A stretch of DNA of 17,805 nucleotides from Nitrospinaceae bacterium (GTDB lineage: Bacteria; Nitrospinota; Nitrospinia; Nitrospinales; VA-1). Of the stretch, positions 7,754 to 14,749 are shown piece by piece. The stretch's first letter is position 1; every line of letters begins with the position of its first letter. The stretch is from assembly GCA_016763735.1 (NCBI GenBank), contig JAESTE010000018.1, positions 1-17,805 on the forward strand. Direction: 5' to 3'. The notes beneath the pieces were generated by a model. That model saw only the letters and a program-made list of their open reading frames with translations, was not told the origin of the DNA and made no database searches. The position numbers and the translations under genes were made by a program.

Positions 7754-10162
7754 TTAAATCAGGTGAACAGGAAACATTATTGAAAAAGTCGTCCCCCTTC
7801 CCATTTTCGAGGTCACTTCGATATGACCTCCGTACTTCACCACTAACTGGTGCACAATATTCAAACCCAAACCCGTGCCTTTGCCTTGTTCTTTAGTGGT
7901 AAAGAAGGGATCATAAATTTTGGAGAGATATTTTTCTGGGATACCGGGGCCGGTATCACTGATTTTAGTCACTACGTTTCCATTTTGGGCCTTGGTCGAA
8001 ATAGTCAACTTCCCTTTCCCTTCCATTGCCTGAACCGCGTTTGTTAGCAGATTCAGGAAAATCTGTTGAATCTCTTCCGACTTTGCAAATATGGGTGGAA
8101 GGGATGAAAAACTTTTTTCAAGATGAATATCATCACTGTATGTGGCAAGGAGGGCAATTTCGATTGCGGCATCAATACGCTCATTGATGTCCACTTCTTT
8201 TTTATCCGCTGTGGAAGGAGCTCTGATATAGCCGGACATATTTAGAATGACCGATGCCATATCTTTGGATCGGTCAAAAACTTTTTTGGCATACTTCTTT
8301 ATTTTTTCAGGATCTTTCTCATCCAGAATAACTTCAGTAAATCCCATGATGGAAACAAGAGGATTGTTCAATTCATGAGCTATGCCAGCGGTTAATGTTC
8401 CCAGCCCGGACAACTTTTCCGCCAAGACCAGTTGATCATGCAAATCGACTTCTTCTGTAACATCTCTTAAAAGTAATCCGATATGTTTTTCACTTCCTTC
8501 TTGAACAACCAAATCAAAAACTTTGTACGCAAAAATCTTATCATCCAGTTTTATAGTTCGTTGCATGCTTTGTAAAGAAGGTGATTCTTTCGGAGCAAGA
8601 GGATCTTTTGCGGTGTAACACTGAATTGGCAGGTCATCGAGAGTCTTGGTTGAAAAAGGTTTCACATTTTCGAAATCTTTTTTCAAAACATCGTAAAGTG
8701 TTTGCCAGGGGCCAATGGGATAAAGGCCTAAACTTAAAAGGGATTTCCCCCGTAAAGACTCAACATCTTTTTCAATAATATTTTCAAATGCAACATTGCT
8801 ATATTCGATTTTCAAATCAGGATCAAAAATCACCACGGCATCAGGAACACTCATCAATATGCTATCGGTGTACTCTTTCAGATAACGAAACTCTTCTGTT
8901 TTTTTCAGAACCTGGTTTTCCAATCCAGAAAAAGATTTCTGCAACAATTCATTCATCGAATTGACTTCATCGGCGAGTGCTTCTATTTCATCCCCCGTCT
9001 TAATTTCAAGCGCACTTACCTTTTTTCCCCTTCCAATTCTGGCGGCCGCATTCTGGAGTCTTCGGATGGGCTGAACAATTTTTTTTGCCGCCATCGCCCC
9101 CATCACACCAATCAACAACACAGATACAACGGCTGCTATGGCTATCCAGAAAAATAGTTTTTTCATCGGCGCAAACAATTCATCCGATGCCTGCCACGCA
9201 AAGGTGTACCAGTTATTCCCTGTAGCATAGGATGTGATTTTTCGAGTCTGCTCCAATGGAGAAAAACCAATAATGGAAAGCTCTTCTCCTCCATGCCCAT
9301 CACCCTTTATTTTGACCCAGTTCGGATCAGGCCGTGTCACACTTTGAACCAGAAACGGGTCAGCGAGTTGGAACCCCGTCGGCAGAATTGGGCAGTCAAT
9401 GACCACGCCTTTTGAATCGATTAACATGACATGACCGGTATCCCCAAAAGTAATAGGTTCAATTGAAGATGAGAATAATTCCTTGGCATTAAAAATATGA
9501 AACAAGACCCCGATGGGCTTATTTCTTTTCCCCACAATCGGGAAAGCAAACTGAACAAGAGGAGAATCCGATCTCGGGTCGTTATAGATCGAGCCAATAA
9601 AGACCATATCCTTTTTTCCATTTAGTATTATTTCTAAGGCTGGGTTATCGGCATTGATAAATTGGGGAAAGTCATTCACGCTTCCGCGCAAGACCCCGGA
9701 AGCATCAGTAACAAACAGGGCTCTTGTGGCCAATGTCGAAGAGTTTTTTTCTCTCAGATATTTTTTAAGAACCTTGCTTGAGTCTTCGTACAGGAGGGAT
9801 TTCGTTTTATTGTCGGGGTTTTTCCAATCCTCTTTCGATTCTGCGAGTACCTGGTCTTTCAAAAACGAATCCAGAAGATACAGCTTCTGGTTTGATTCCA
9901 GGATGGAATTCTGGATGTTTTTTTCGGAAGCAAGACGGATATTGCGCTCTATTTCACCTTGAATCAACAAGTCTATCTTAGTGGAAGTTTCGTACGCTAA
10001 CACCTTGGAGCTGGCTCCGATCACTCCTTGGAGGGATTTTGTTCCTTGCAAATAGGAAAGGATCATAGCCAGCATCAAGGGTAACGCTCCAACACCCAGC
10101 ATAGTCCAGACAAGTTTATTTCTTAATCCGGTCTTTGGATTTTTTGATTCATGTGTTCCCAT
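7754..10162 (-). CDS. Membrane sensor histidine kinase (Cache-HAMP-PAS-HisKA-HATPase)
   Basis: This is an 802-residue two-component sensor kinase. Domains in order: transmembrane segment 1 (about 19-38); a large periplasmic Cache-type sensing region (about 45-325, with GDTGHVMLIDSKGVVID near 240); transmembrane segment 2 (336-358); HAMP (about 357-412); a coiled coil; PAS (about 430-570, starting DSILMSVPDAVVIFD); HisKA with phospho-acceptor His596 in AGIAHELNNPL; and HATPase_c with N-box FLNLLTNAVQAM (around Asn704), G1 DTGPG (736-740), DPFFTTKEQGKGTGLGL and a final GGHIEV. All catalytic residues are present. The Cache region implies a small-molecule signal outside the membrane; the ligand is unknown. 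A GGAAG ribosome-binding sequence precedes the ATG, next to a small CCGC/GCGG hairpin (10171-10182). It lies 70 bases after a response regulator gene, its probable partner. Confidence 0.93.
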   Translation of the reverse strand: MGTHESKNPKTGLRNKLVWTMLGVGALPLMLAMILSYLQGTKSLQGVIGASSKVLAYETSTKIDLLIQGEIERNIRLASEKNIQNSILESNQKLYLLDSFLKDQVLAESKEDWKNPDNKTKSLLYEDSSKVLKKYLREKNSSTLATRALFVTDASGVLRGSVNDFPQFINADNPALEIILNGKKDMVFIGSIYNDPRSDSPLVQFAFPIVGKRNKPIGVLFHIFNAKELFSSSIEPITFGDTGHVMLIDSKGVVIDCPILPTGFQLADPFLVQSVTRPDPNWVKIKGDGHGGEELSIIGFSPLEQTRKITSYATGNNWYTFAWQASDELFAPMKKLFFWIAIAAVVSVLLIGVMGAMAAKKIVQPIRRLQNAAARIGRGKKVSALEIKTGDEIEALADEVNSMNELLQKSFSGLENQVLKKTEEFRYLKEYTDSILMSVPDAVVIFDPDLKIEYSNVAFENIIEKDVESLRGKSLLSLGLYPIGPWQTLYDVLKKDFENVKPFSTKTLDDLPIQCYTAKDPLAPKESPSLQSMQRTIKLDDKIFAYKVFDLVVQEGSEKHIGLLLRDVTEEVDLHDQLVLAEKLSGLGTLTAGIAHELNNPLVSIMGFTEVILDEKDPEKIKKYAKKVFDRSKDMASVILNMSGYIRAPSTADKKEVDINERIDAAIEIALLATYSDDIHLEKSFSSLPPIFAKSEEIQQIFLNLLTNAVQAMEGKGKLTISTKAQNGNVVTKISDTGPGIPEKYLSKIYDPFFTTKEQGKGTGLGLNIVHQLVVKYGGHIEVTSKMGRGTTFSIMFPVHLI

Positions 10163-10232
10163 TTCTCTTCCCGCTTTGGCGGCAAAAATCAGGATAAACC
10201 GTTTCGATTTATTTTTTTAATGAGAACAATTT

Positions 10233-10655
10233 CTAAACATAATTAAACTCTTGTTCTGCACCTAAAACTTCCTTCACCTTCGCAAGAAGTTTTTCTTTTT
10301 CCACAGGCTTGACCAAATAATCTTTAACTCCTTTTTTCAACAGCGATACCGCCAATTCAGAATCTGGATAACCTGTGACAACCATTATTGGAATGGATGG
10401 TGCATTCTCTTTCAGATAATCGATCGTCTCAACCCCATTCACCTTAGGCATGCGTATATCACAGATGATAAGACCCACCTGAAGCAGGTTCGCCCCTGAC
10501 TTCATAAGTGTTATCCCCTCTTCTCCATTTTCAGCTTCAATTACATTATAATTTGCCGATTCCAGATGAATTCTTAAGACCTCTCGAACATCGTCTTCAT
10601 CATCAATGATTAAAATTTTCCCTTTTGTACTGGAAGCATCTTCTATAAATGACAT
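10233..10655 (-). CDS. Single-domain (CheY-like) response regulator
   Basis: The 140-residue protein is a lone receiver domain. It has the acidic pair Asp18-Asp19 (LIIDDEDD), phospho-acceptor Asp66 in ICDIRMPKVNG, the switch Thr94 in VVTGYPDS and the conserved Lys116 in YLVKPVEK. There is no DNA-binding or enzymatic output domain, so it must act by protein contact or as a phosphorelay intermediate. Translation should be efficient: a perfect AGGAGG (10661-10666) sits 5 bases before the ATG. It is the first gene of the likely regulator-kinase pair. The 212-base gap to the tri-haem cytochrome gene upstream suggests that it has its own promoter. Confidence 0.93.
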   Translation of the reverse strand: MSFIEDASSTKGKILIIDDEDDVREVLRIHLESANYNVIEAENGEEGITLMKSGANLLQVGLIICDIRMPKVNGVETIDYLKENAPSIPIMVVTGYPDSELAVSLLKKGVKDYLVKPVEKEKLLAKVKEVLGAEQEFNYV

Positions 10656-10867
10656 GACAACCTCCTAAATGCAGTATGAAAAAATTTAACGCACCCCTTG
10701 ACGGACAAAAATTTTATTTTGCCGCGCAACTGCAGGTAAATATAGTCCCGATAAATTATCCTGCCACAAATAGATAAATGAATTTTTCTTCATTAACGTA
10801 TTAATTCCCCCAAAAGAATCAGACACACACCCCCTAACATATTGAAACTATAGAGGTAGAATATCTT
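10656..10867. other. Intergenic region upstream of the response regulator
   Basis: This 212-base AT-rich gap separates the tri-haem cytochrome gene from the response regulator gene (both minus strand). It should hold the cytochrome operon terminator and the regulator promoter. I see neither clearly. The region contains AGGAGG before the regulator start and a small inverted repeat (ATTAA/TTAAT) near 10794-10807. I searched for a sigma54 promoter and did not find a convincing one. Confidence 0.4.
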
Positions 10868-11878
10868 TTATTCGTTTTTGAAGGTAGAACGCAGGTAGGT
10901 AATCACATCAGCCAGACTTTGTTTGGGCAGGGTCATCCCCCAGTCGGGCATATTCGGCGATTTGCCAACGCTTTTTCCACCGTAATAAACAAGGTTGTAA
11001 AGATAATCATCCGGGTAGTCACACAAGGGCAGGTCTGCATGAACAGCGGGTTTCGGATCAAGCCCCTTTGCTCCCGGCCCATCTCCTTTTCCTTGCTTGC
11101 CATGACATTGCGCGCAATATTCCTTATATACTTTCGCGCCGCGCTCGCGGTCAGCATTCTTGAACTCTTTCGACTTCCAGGGCTCATAAAATTTAAAATC
11201 CTTTTTCCCTAGAGTCATTACATAGCCGATGATGTGTCTGGCTTTTCGCAGGCTAATGTCAGCAAGATACTCTCCACTATGCGGTGCGAAGTCCTGCGGA
11301 TTTTCTGCAAACCGGCTCCACCAATCAAGAGTATAGCGGTTGCCTGCATTAAAAAGGGTCGTGCTGATGGGGCCACCGATTAGTTTTCCTTCATCATCTT
11401 TAATTTGATGACAACCGAGACAGGAGTATTGTCGGAATATATCTGCTCCCAATGCCGCTTCCATTTCCGTAAAAGTCGACATATCGACAAAACTTTTTTT
11501 AACACGAGGGTCACGCAACTTTTTTTCCATATAGTCTGCAATCACCGTTGCCTCTTCGCGAGTCGAAATCATATGTTTGAGTGATAGACGCATTTTGTCC
11601 CACCGATAACCGTTGGGGTAGAGGTTATCCTCCTGCCCCATCAATCTCCGAATCAACCAGTCTCTCTGATATTTCACTCCACCCCACATCAGATCAGGAG
11701 CTTTTAGTTCGAATTTGGATTTGGGCTTTCCTTCAAACCGATGACAGCTTTTGCATTGGCTGTTAATTAGCTTTTCAGCGTAACCATCATTCCCCGCCCA
11801 GACTAAAGATGGAGTCAAAAATAATAGGACTAATAATAAAAAGTTTCGACTAAACATAATTATTCTCTGCCAATGCAT
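10868..11878 (-). CDS. Exported tri-haem cytochrome c
   Basis: This is a periplasmic multi-haem electron-transfer protein of 336 residues. The signal peptide is hydrophobic over about 11-28, with cleavage probably after VWA. There are three haem-binding sites: C42-K-S-C-H46, C153-L-G-C-H157 and C255-A-Q-C-H259. The third domain looks like a standard class I cytochrome, with GKGDGPGAKGLDPKP after the site and a Met (310 or 315) in NMPDWGM as likely distal ligand. The first two are less typical. An ATG at 11857 (seven residues later) gives a more usual signal peptide and may be the true start. It is the last gene of a tight run with three mono-haem cytochromes, 15 bases after the previous stop, and is a candidate electron collector or exit for them. 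Confidence 0.9.
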   Translation of the reverse strand: MHWQRIIMFSRNFLLLVLLFLTPSLVWAGNDGYAEKLINSQCKSCHRFEGKPKSKFELKAPDLMWGGVKYQRDWLIRRLMGQEDNLYPNGYRWDKMRLSLKHMISTREEATVIADYMEKKLRDPRVKKSFVDMSTFTEMEAALGADIFRQYSCLGCHQIKDDEGKLIGGPISTTLFNAGNRYTLDWWSRFAENPQDFAPHSGEYLADISLRKARHIIGYVMTLGKKDFKFYEPWKSKEFKNADRERGAKVYKEYCAQCHGKQGKGDGPGAKGLDPKPAVHADLPLCDYPDDYLYNLVYYGGKSVGKSPNMPDWGMTLPKQSLADVITYLRSTFKNE

Positions 11879-11893
11879 AATATTTGCTCTCCC

Positions 11894-12355
11894 TTATGTT
11901 TCTAAAAATCTTCGTATATACAAAATCAATTGCCAAATTTGCTCTTTGCCCAAGGAGAATTTATGTGCCGGCATGGCGGTGCCTCTTGAGCCATTTTGAA
12001 TGACCCAGAACAACTGACCATCGGGCAAATCCTGCATCACGTTTCCACAAGTAAAATTTCTGGGAGGCGGCTCCATCCTTCTTGCGAGACTGCCGTTGCC
12101 GTTCCCCCTGCTCCCGTGACAGAGCTTGCAGGCGGTCGGTTTCGCATCTTCAAAAAAAAGTTTCCTGCCTTTTTCAACATTCTCTTTGGTCGGTGCCAGC
12201 GGATTCACTTTTTCAAGATATCTGCTCGGTGCTCTCTCGGTTTTTCTATTTTGCGGACAGATCCCCGAAACAGATGTCGTAGCGGGAAAAGATTCTACAA
12301 TGTTTGAATTAAAAAACAGGGCCAACCCAAAAACTGCGACCCACCTGGCGGTCAA
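11894..12355 (-). CDS. Exported mono-haem cytochrome c, CPQ/NFTC family
   Basis: This 153-residue periplasmic cytochrome has a signal-like N-terminus (hydrophobic 6-16), haem site C76-K-L-C79-H80 and probable distal Met128 in GTAMPAH. It carries the family's extra cysteines Cys33 (ICPQNRKTERAP) and Cys103 (PPPRNFTC). It is clearly a paralogue of the genes at 12352 and 7235. The start is a TTG whose bases overlap the upstream stop codon (TTGA), a classic coupling arrangement; no in-frame ATG lies near the N-terminus. It belongs to the DUF1566-cytochrome operon. Confidence 0.87.
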   Translation of the reverse strand: MTARWVAVFGLALFFNSNIVESFPATTSVSGICPQNRKTERAPSRYLEKVNPLAPTKENVEKGRKLFFEDAKPTACKLCHGSRGNGNGSLARRMEPPPRNFTCGNVMQDLPDGQLFWVIQNGSRGTAMPAHKFSLGKEQIWQLILYIRRFLET

Positions 12356-12888
12356 CGACTTTTCTCAGAAAAAGTTCTTAGATAACGAACGATCTGCCAG
12401 ATTTCCCGGTCTTTAAGGTTTTTGAATGCAGGCATTCCTGTGCCGGGGGAACCGTTACGAATGACCCAGAATAATTGACCGTCCGAAATACTTTCCATGG
12501 TTGAACGGCAGGTAAAGTTTCTCGGAGGAGGATTAAGCCCCTGCGCCATCATCCCCAGGCCATTCCCCGTCACACCATGACAAATTTTGCAAGCCGTCGG
12601 CTGTGCCTCGATTTGAAATAAGGATTCGCCTGCGTAGAGAATCTCTCGGTTTTTCTCAAGGGGGTTCCGCTGGGTCAGAATATTATTCGGTGCCTGGACA
12701 GTTTTTCTAATTTGCGGGCAAATTCCATTTCCTAAAAATCCAACGCCATGATGTCCCTGAAAGGAACGGTTCGAGTGTCTTCTGCCCTTGCTCGGTGGCG
12801 GCCCCGCCCAAGCTTCCGCCAGCAGGCCGGATACAAAACAGGCCAGGAAAAATATAGCAACGATAGTTTTTTTTCGATCACCCTGCAT
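12352..12888 (-). CDS. Exported mono-haem cytochrome c, CPQ/NFTC family, with basic insert
   Basis: This 178-residue periplasmic cytochrome has a signal peptide (hydrophobic 9-26, cleavage likely after AWA). An extra Arg/His/Gly-rich stretch follows (about 30-55), absent in its two paralogues. The haem site is C100-K-I-C103-H104 and the likely distal ligand Met152 (GTGMPAF). Extra cysteines are Cys57 (ICPQIRKT) and Cys127 (PPPRNFTC). Its ATG lies 11 bases inside the end of the preceding cytochrome gene, and its stop overlaps the next start, so the three mono-haem genes are translationally linked. The redox partner is not known. Confidence 0.9.
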   Translation of the reverse strand: MQGDRKKTIVAIFFLACFVSGLLAEAWAGPPPSKGRRHSNRSFQGHHGVGFLGNGICPQIRKTVQAPNNILTQRNPLEKNREILYAGESLFQIEAQPTACKICHGVTGNGLGMMAQGLNPPPRNFTCRSTMESISDGQLFWVIRNGSPGTGMPAFKNLKDREIWQIVRYLRTFSEKSR

Positions 12889-13306
12889 TCACAAAAGTCC
12901 GGATATAATGGATTACGCTCCAACCTTCTTCTTCATTGATTCCCTTACCCACTCGAACAGGCATCCCTGTCCCGGGACTGCCATTTCTGAGCACCCACAT
13001 CATCTCTCCATCGGTTCTAATTTCCTGCCACTTTTCATCGGTGAAATCTCTGGGAGAATGACCGGGAAGTTCCGCACCCTTGCCGTTCTTACTATGACAG
13101 GTAACACACAGACCCTTACCAAAAAAGATTTCTTTCCCCAACTCAATTCTCTCGGGACTGGCAGGATAAGGGTTGTCCATGTCCTGCAGTTCCTCAAGAA
13201 GTTCTGTAGGAACACGTGGTTGATAAATATCATTATGGAACGCACCCACGCTAGCAGATGACAAAATTAAAACAACAAGACAGCAACAAAAAATAACGAT
13301 TCGCAT
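12878..13306 (-). CDS. Exported mono-haem cytochrome c, divergent family member
   Basis: This is a 142-residue periplasmic cytochrome. Signal peptide hydrophobic 3-18, with an unusual Cys run (CCC at 7-9); cleavage probably after VGA. The haem site is C67-V-T-C70-H71 and the probable distal Met115 lies in GSPGTGMPV. The C-terminal half aligns with the neighbouring paralogues (WVLRNGSPGTGMP), but both extra cysteines are missing: the CPQ segment is absent and NFTC is replaced by DFTD. GTGAG precedes the ATG. It is the first cytochrome gene after the DUF1566 gene, with a 33-base gap. Confidence 0.88.
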   Translation of the reverse strand: MRIVIFCCCLVVLILSSASVGAFHNDIYQPRVPTELLEELQDMDNPYPASPERIELGKEIFFGKGLCVTCHSKNGKGAELPGHSPRDFTDEKWQEIRTDGEMMWVLRNGSPGTGMPVRVGKGINEEEGWSVIHYIRTFVNAG

Positions 13307-13339
13307 TGGAACTCACATAAATCAGAAAACTCAGGTTAC

Positions 13340-13873
13340 CTATTTTATTGAGGGAACCGCATTCCTTACCAACCTCAGAAAGGCATCAGTGCCGGATATT
13401 TTATCTTGATAGGCTTGCCCACCTTCATCTTTATAGGAAACAGCAATAGCCTTGTTACGTTTTTCATCACTGGTCCAGGTTCCCCAGCCGGCTCCCTTAG
13501 GAAACATGCTATCAATAAAAATTTTATCCCCATCTTTGTCCGTATTACGCTTTTGCCGGTCATACAAAGTTGCCGCCTCTTTGGCTGTAGGCATTCGCCA
13601 GTCCTGATAGCCTGCATAATGTCGATGATTCAACTTTTGCACATACTCCCTTGCGGTATACCAGTTGACCCACTTGGCCTCCAATTGCCAATGATCTTTT
13701 TCCATCCACAACAAATCTGTTTTTCGGTCGAGGATAGTACCATTAGCAAATCTTGCAAAACGTTTGTCAACCGATTCCGCAACTGGTTTCTTGTCCTCTA
13801 ACGCAAAAACATTGGAAGAAAAAAATAGTGCCAACATTATGATTCCTGCGATCCATTTTGATTTACGAAACAT
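13340..13873 (-). CDS. Exported DUF1566 (Lcl C-terminal-like) domain protein
   Basis: The 177-residue product carries the DUF1566/Lcl C-terminal domain, often found in secreted or surface proteins of unknown biochemical role. Visible signatures are RFANGTILDRKTDLLWM, the central YAGYQDWRMPTAKEAATL, WGTWTSDE and the end DAFLRLVRN. A signal peptide precedes it (hydrophobic about 7-23, cleavage near VFA). I chose the ATG at 13873 because GGAG lies 6 bases before it; an ATG at 13885 has no such site. It is the first gene of the run leading into the cytochromes, 33 bases before the next start, and so probably shares their mRNA. It has no CXXCH and no other cofactor motif that I can see. Its role beside cytochromes is unknown. 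Confidence 0.82.
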   Translation of the reverse strand: MFRKSKWIAGIIMLALFFSSNVFALEDKKPVAESVDKRFARFANGTILDRKTDLLWMEKDHWQLEAKWVNWYTAREYVQKLNHRHYAGYQDWRMPTAKEAATLYDRQKRNTDKDGDKIFIDSMFPKGAGWGTWTSDEKRNKAIAVSYKDEGGQAYQDKISGTDAFLRLVRNAVPSIK

Positions 13874-13911
13874 TTCCCGCTCCATAAGGATGATTGGTTT
13901 TGCAATTTAAT

Positions 13912-13998
13912 CCCACAAAGTGGGTTTAATTCCCCGTGGCTTGCCACGCCTGTTAAATAAAATATTTTTGGGATACCCCGCCTACTTGCGGCAGGGTC
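13912..13998. repeat. Cluster of short palindromes resembling a REP doublet
   Basis: Three inverted repeats follow one another in this intergenic stretch: CCCAC-AAA-GTGGG (13912-13924); CGTGGC-TT-GCCACG (13935-13948); and an imperfect one with arms ACCCcGCC and GGCaGGGT (about 13975-13997). The GC-rich stems sit in AT-rich DNA, and two have CTTG at or near the loop. This resembles REP/BIME elements moved by RAYT transposases. It could also form mRNA hairpins ahead of the DUF1566 gene. Other copies would be needed to prove it is a repeat; none is seen in the window. Confidence 0.45.
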
Positions 13999-14051
13999 AT
14001 TCATTTTTGATTTTACCCGCATGCCAGACCTAAGTAAACGGGGAAATCGGC

Positions 14052-14080
14052 TTGAACCAGCAAACTCATTTCGGTAAAAT
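14052..14080 (+). promoter_or_regulatory. Candidate sigma70 promoter of the methyltransferase-symporter pair
   Basis: The -35 box TTGAAC (14052-14057) and -10 box TAAAAT (14075-14080) are separated by 17 bases, each one mismatch or so from consensus. Transcription would start near 14087, about 20 bases before the ATG of the exported methyltransferase-like gene. Confidence 0.6.
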
Positions 14081-14107
14081 AAGACATTAAATCTAAAGGT
14101 CCCTCCC

Positions 14108-14749
14108 ATGAAATCTCATAGCCGAGTCCAACGAATAATATTTTTAGCAATAACGGTTTTGTTTGTTTTTACATCTTCCTCTTACGCTAAACCCAAAGAT
14201 AAAGACCGCTGGAATGAAAAATATGATACGGAGGTGTACCTGTTCGGAGAAAAACCCATTCCATTCCTGACTGATAACATTCATATTCTACCCAAAGGCA
14301 AGGCTCTTGATGTGGCAATGGGAGAAGGAAGAAACGGTGTCTATCTTGCCACGCAGGGGTTCGATGTTACCGGACTCGACATTTCAGAAAAAGGACTGGA
14401 AAAAGCTCATGCCCTGGCCGCTAAAAATAACGTAACCATCCAAACCAAAGTCGTTGATCTTGAAAACATTCAATTCGAACCCAATAGCTACGATCTCATT
14501 ATTTGCACATATTATATGGATCGTGGACTTTATAAAAAATTTCGCGATGCGCTCAAACCCGGTGGCATGCTCCTGATCGAAACCTATAATATCGATTACT
14601 TGAAATATCGCAGGTTCAACGCAAAATGGGCACTCAATACCAACGAATTACTCGACCTCTTTAAAGACATGCGAATTCTCAGGTATCAGGACTACGACGA
14701 TGCTAGAGAGGCCTACTCCAGCATCATCGCCCAAAAACCCTCGCCTTAG
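14108..14749 (+). CDS. TehB-like SAM methyltransferase fold with N-terminal signal peptide
   Basis: The 213 residues contain a class I methyltransferase domain of the TehB/Methyltransf_25 kind. It begins DRWNEKYDTEVYLFGEKP (33-50), followed by the SAM motif ALDVAMGEGRNGVYLA (66-81), then GLDIS (89-93), and YDLIICTYY and LKPGGMLLIETYN further on. Unusually, it starts with a positively charged stretch and a hydrophobic segment (about 9-22), then SSSYA, which looks like a cleavable export signal or a membrane anchor. The domain begins right after it. SAM is cytoplasmic, so true export would be odd; a cytoplasm-facing anchor or a non-SAM role are alternatives. The stop codon overlaps the symporter GTG start (TAGTG), so the two are coupled. 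Substrate unknown. Confidence 0.8.
   Translation: MKSHSRVQRIIFLAITVLFVFTSSSYAKPKDKDRWNEKYDTEVYLFGEKPIPFLTDNIHILPKGKALDVAMGEGRNGVYLATQGFDVTGLDISEKGLEKAHALAAKNNVTIQTKVVDLENIQFEPNSYDLIICTYYMDRGLYKKFRDALKPGGMLLIETYNIDYLKYRRFNAKWALNTNELLDLFKDMRILRYQDYDDAREAYSSIIAQKPSP

Noticed and set aside
10735..10775. Possible sigma54 promoter (a TGGCA on the minus strand) upstream of the response regulator
   Set aside because: The required GC element at the -12 position is not at the right distance.
12788..13261. 157-residue open frame opposite two cytochrome genes
   Set aside because: The opposite strand encodes haem motifs and signal peptides with good starts; this frame shows none.
13837..14109. 90-residue open frame on the minus strand across the intergenic region
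   Set aside because: It runs through the palindromes and a promoter, overlaps the DUF1566 start and the divergent start, has no recognisable composition or motif and no ribosome-binding site.
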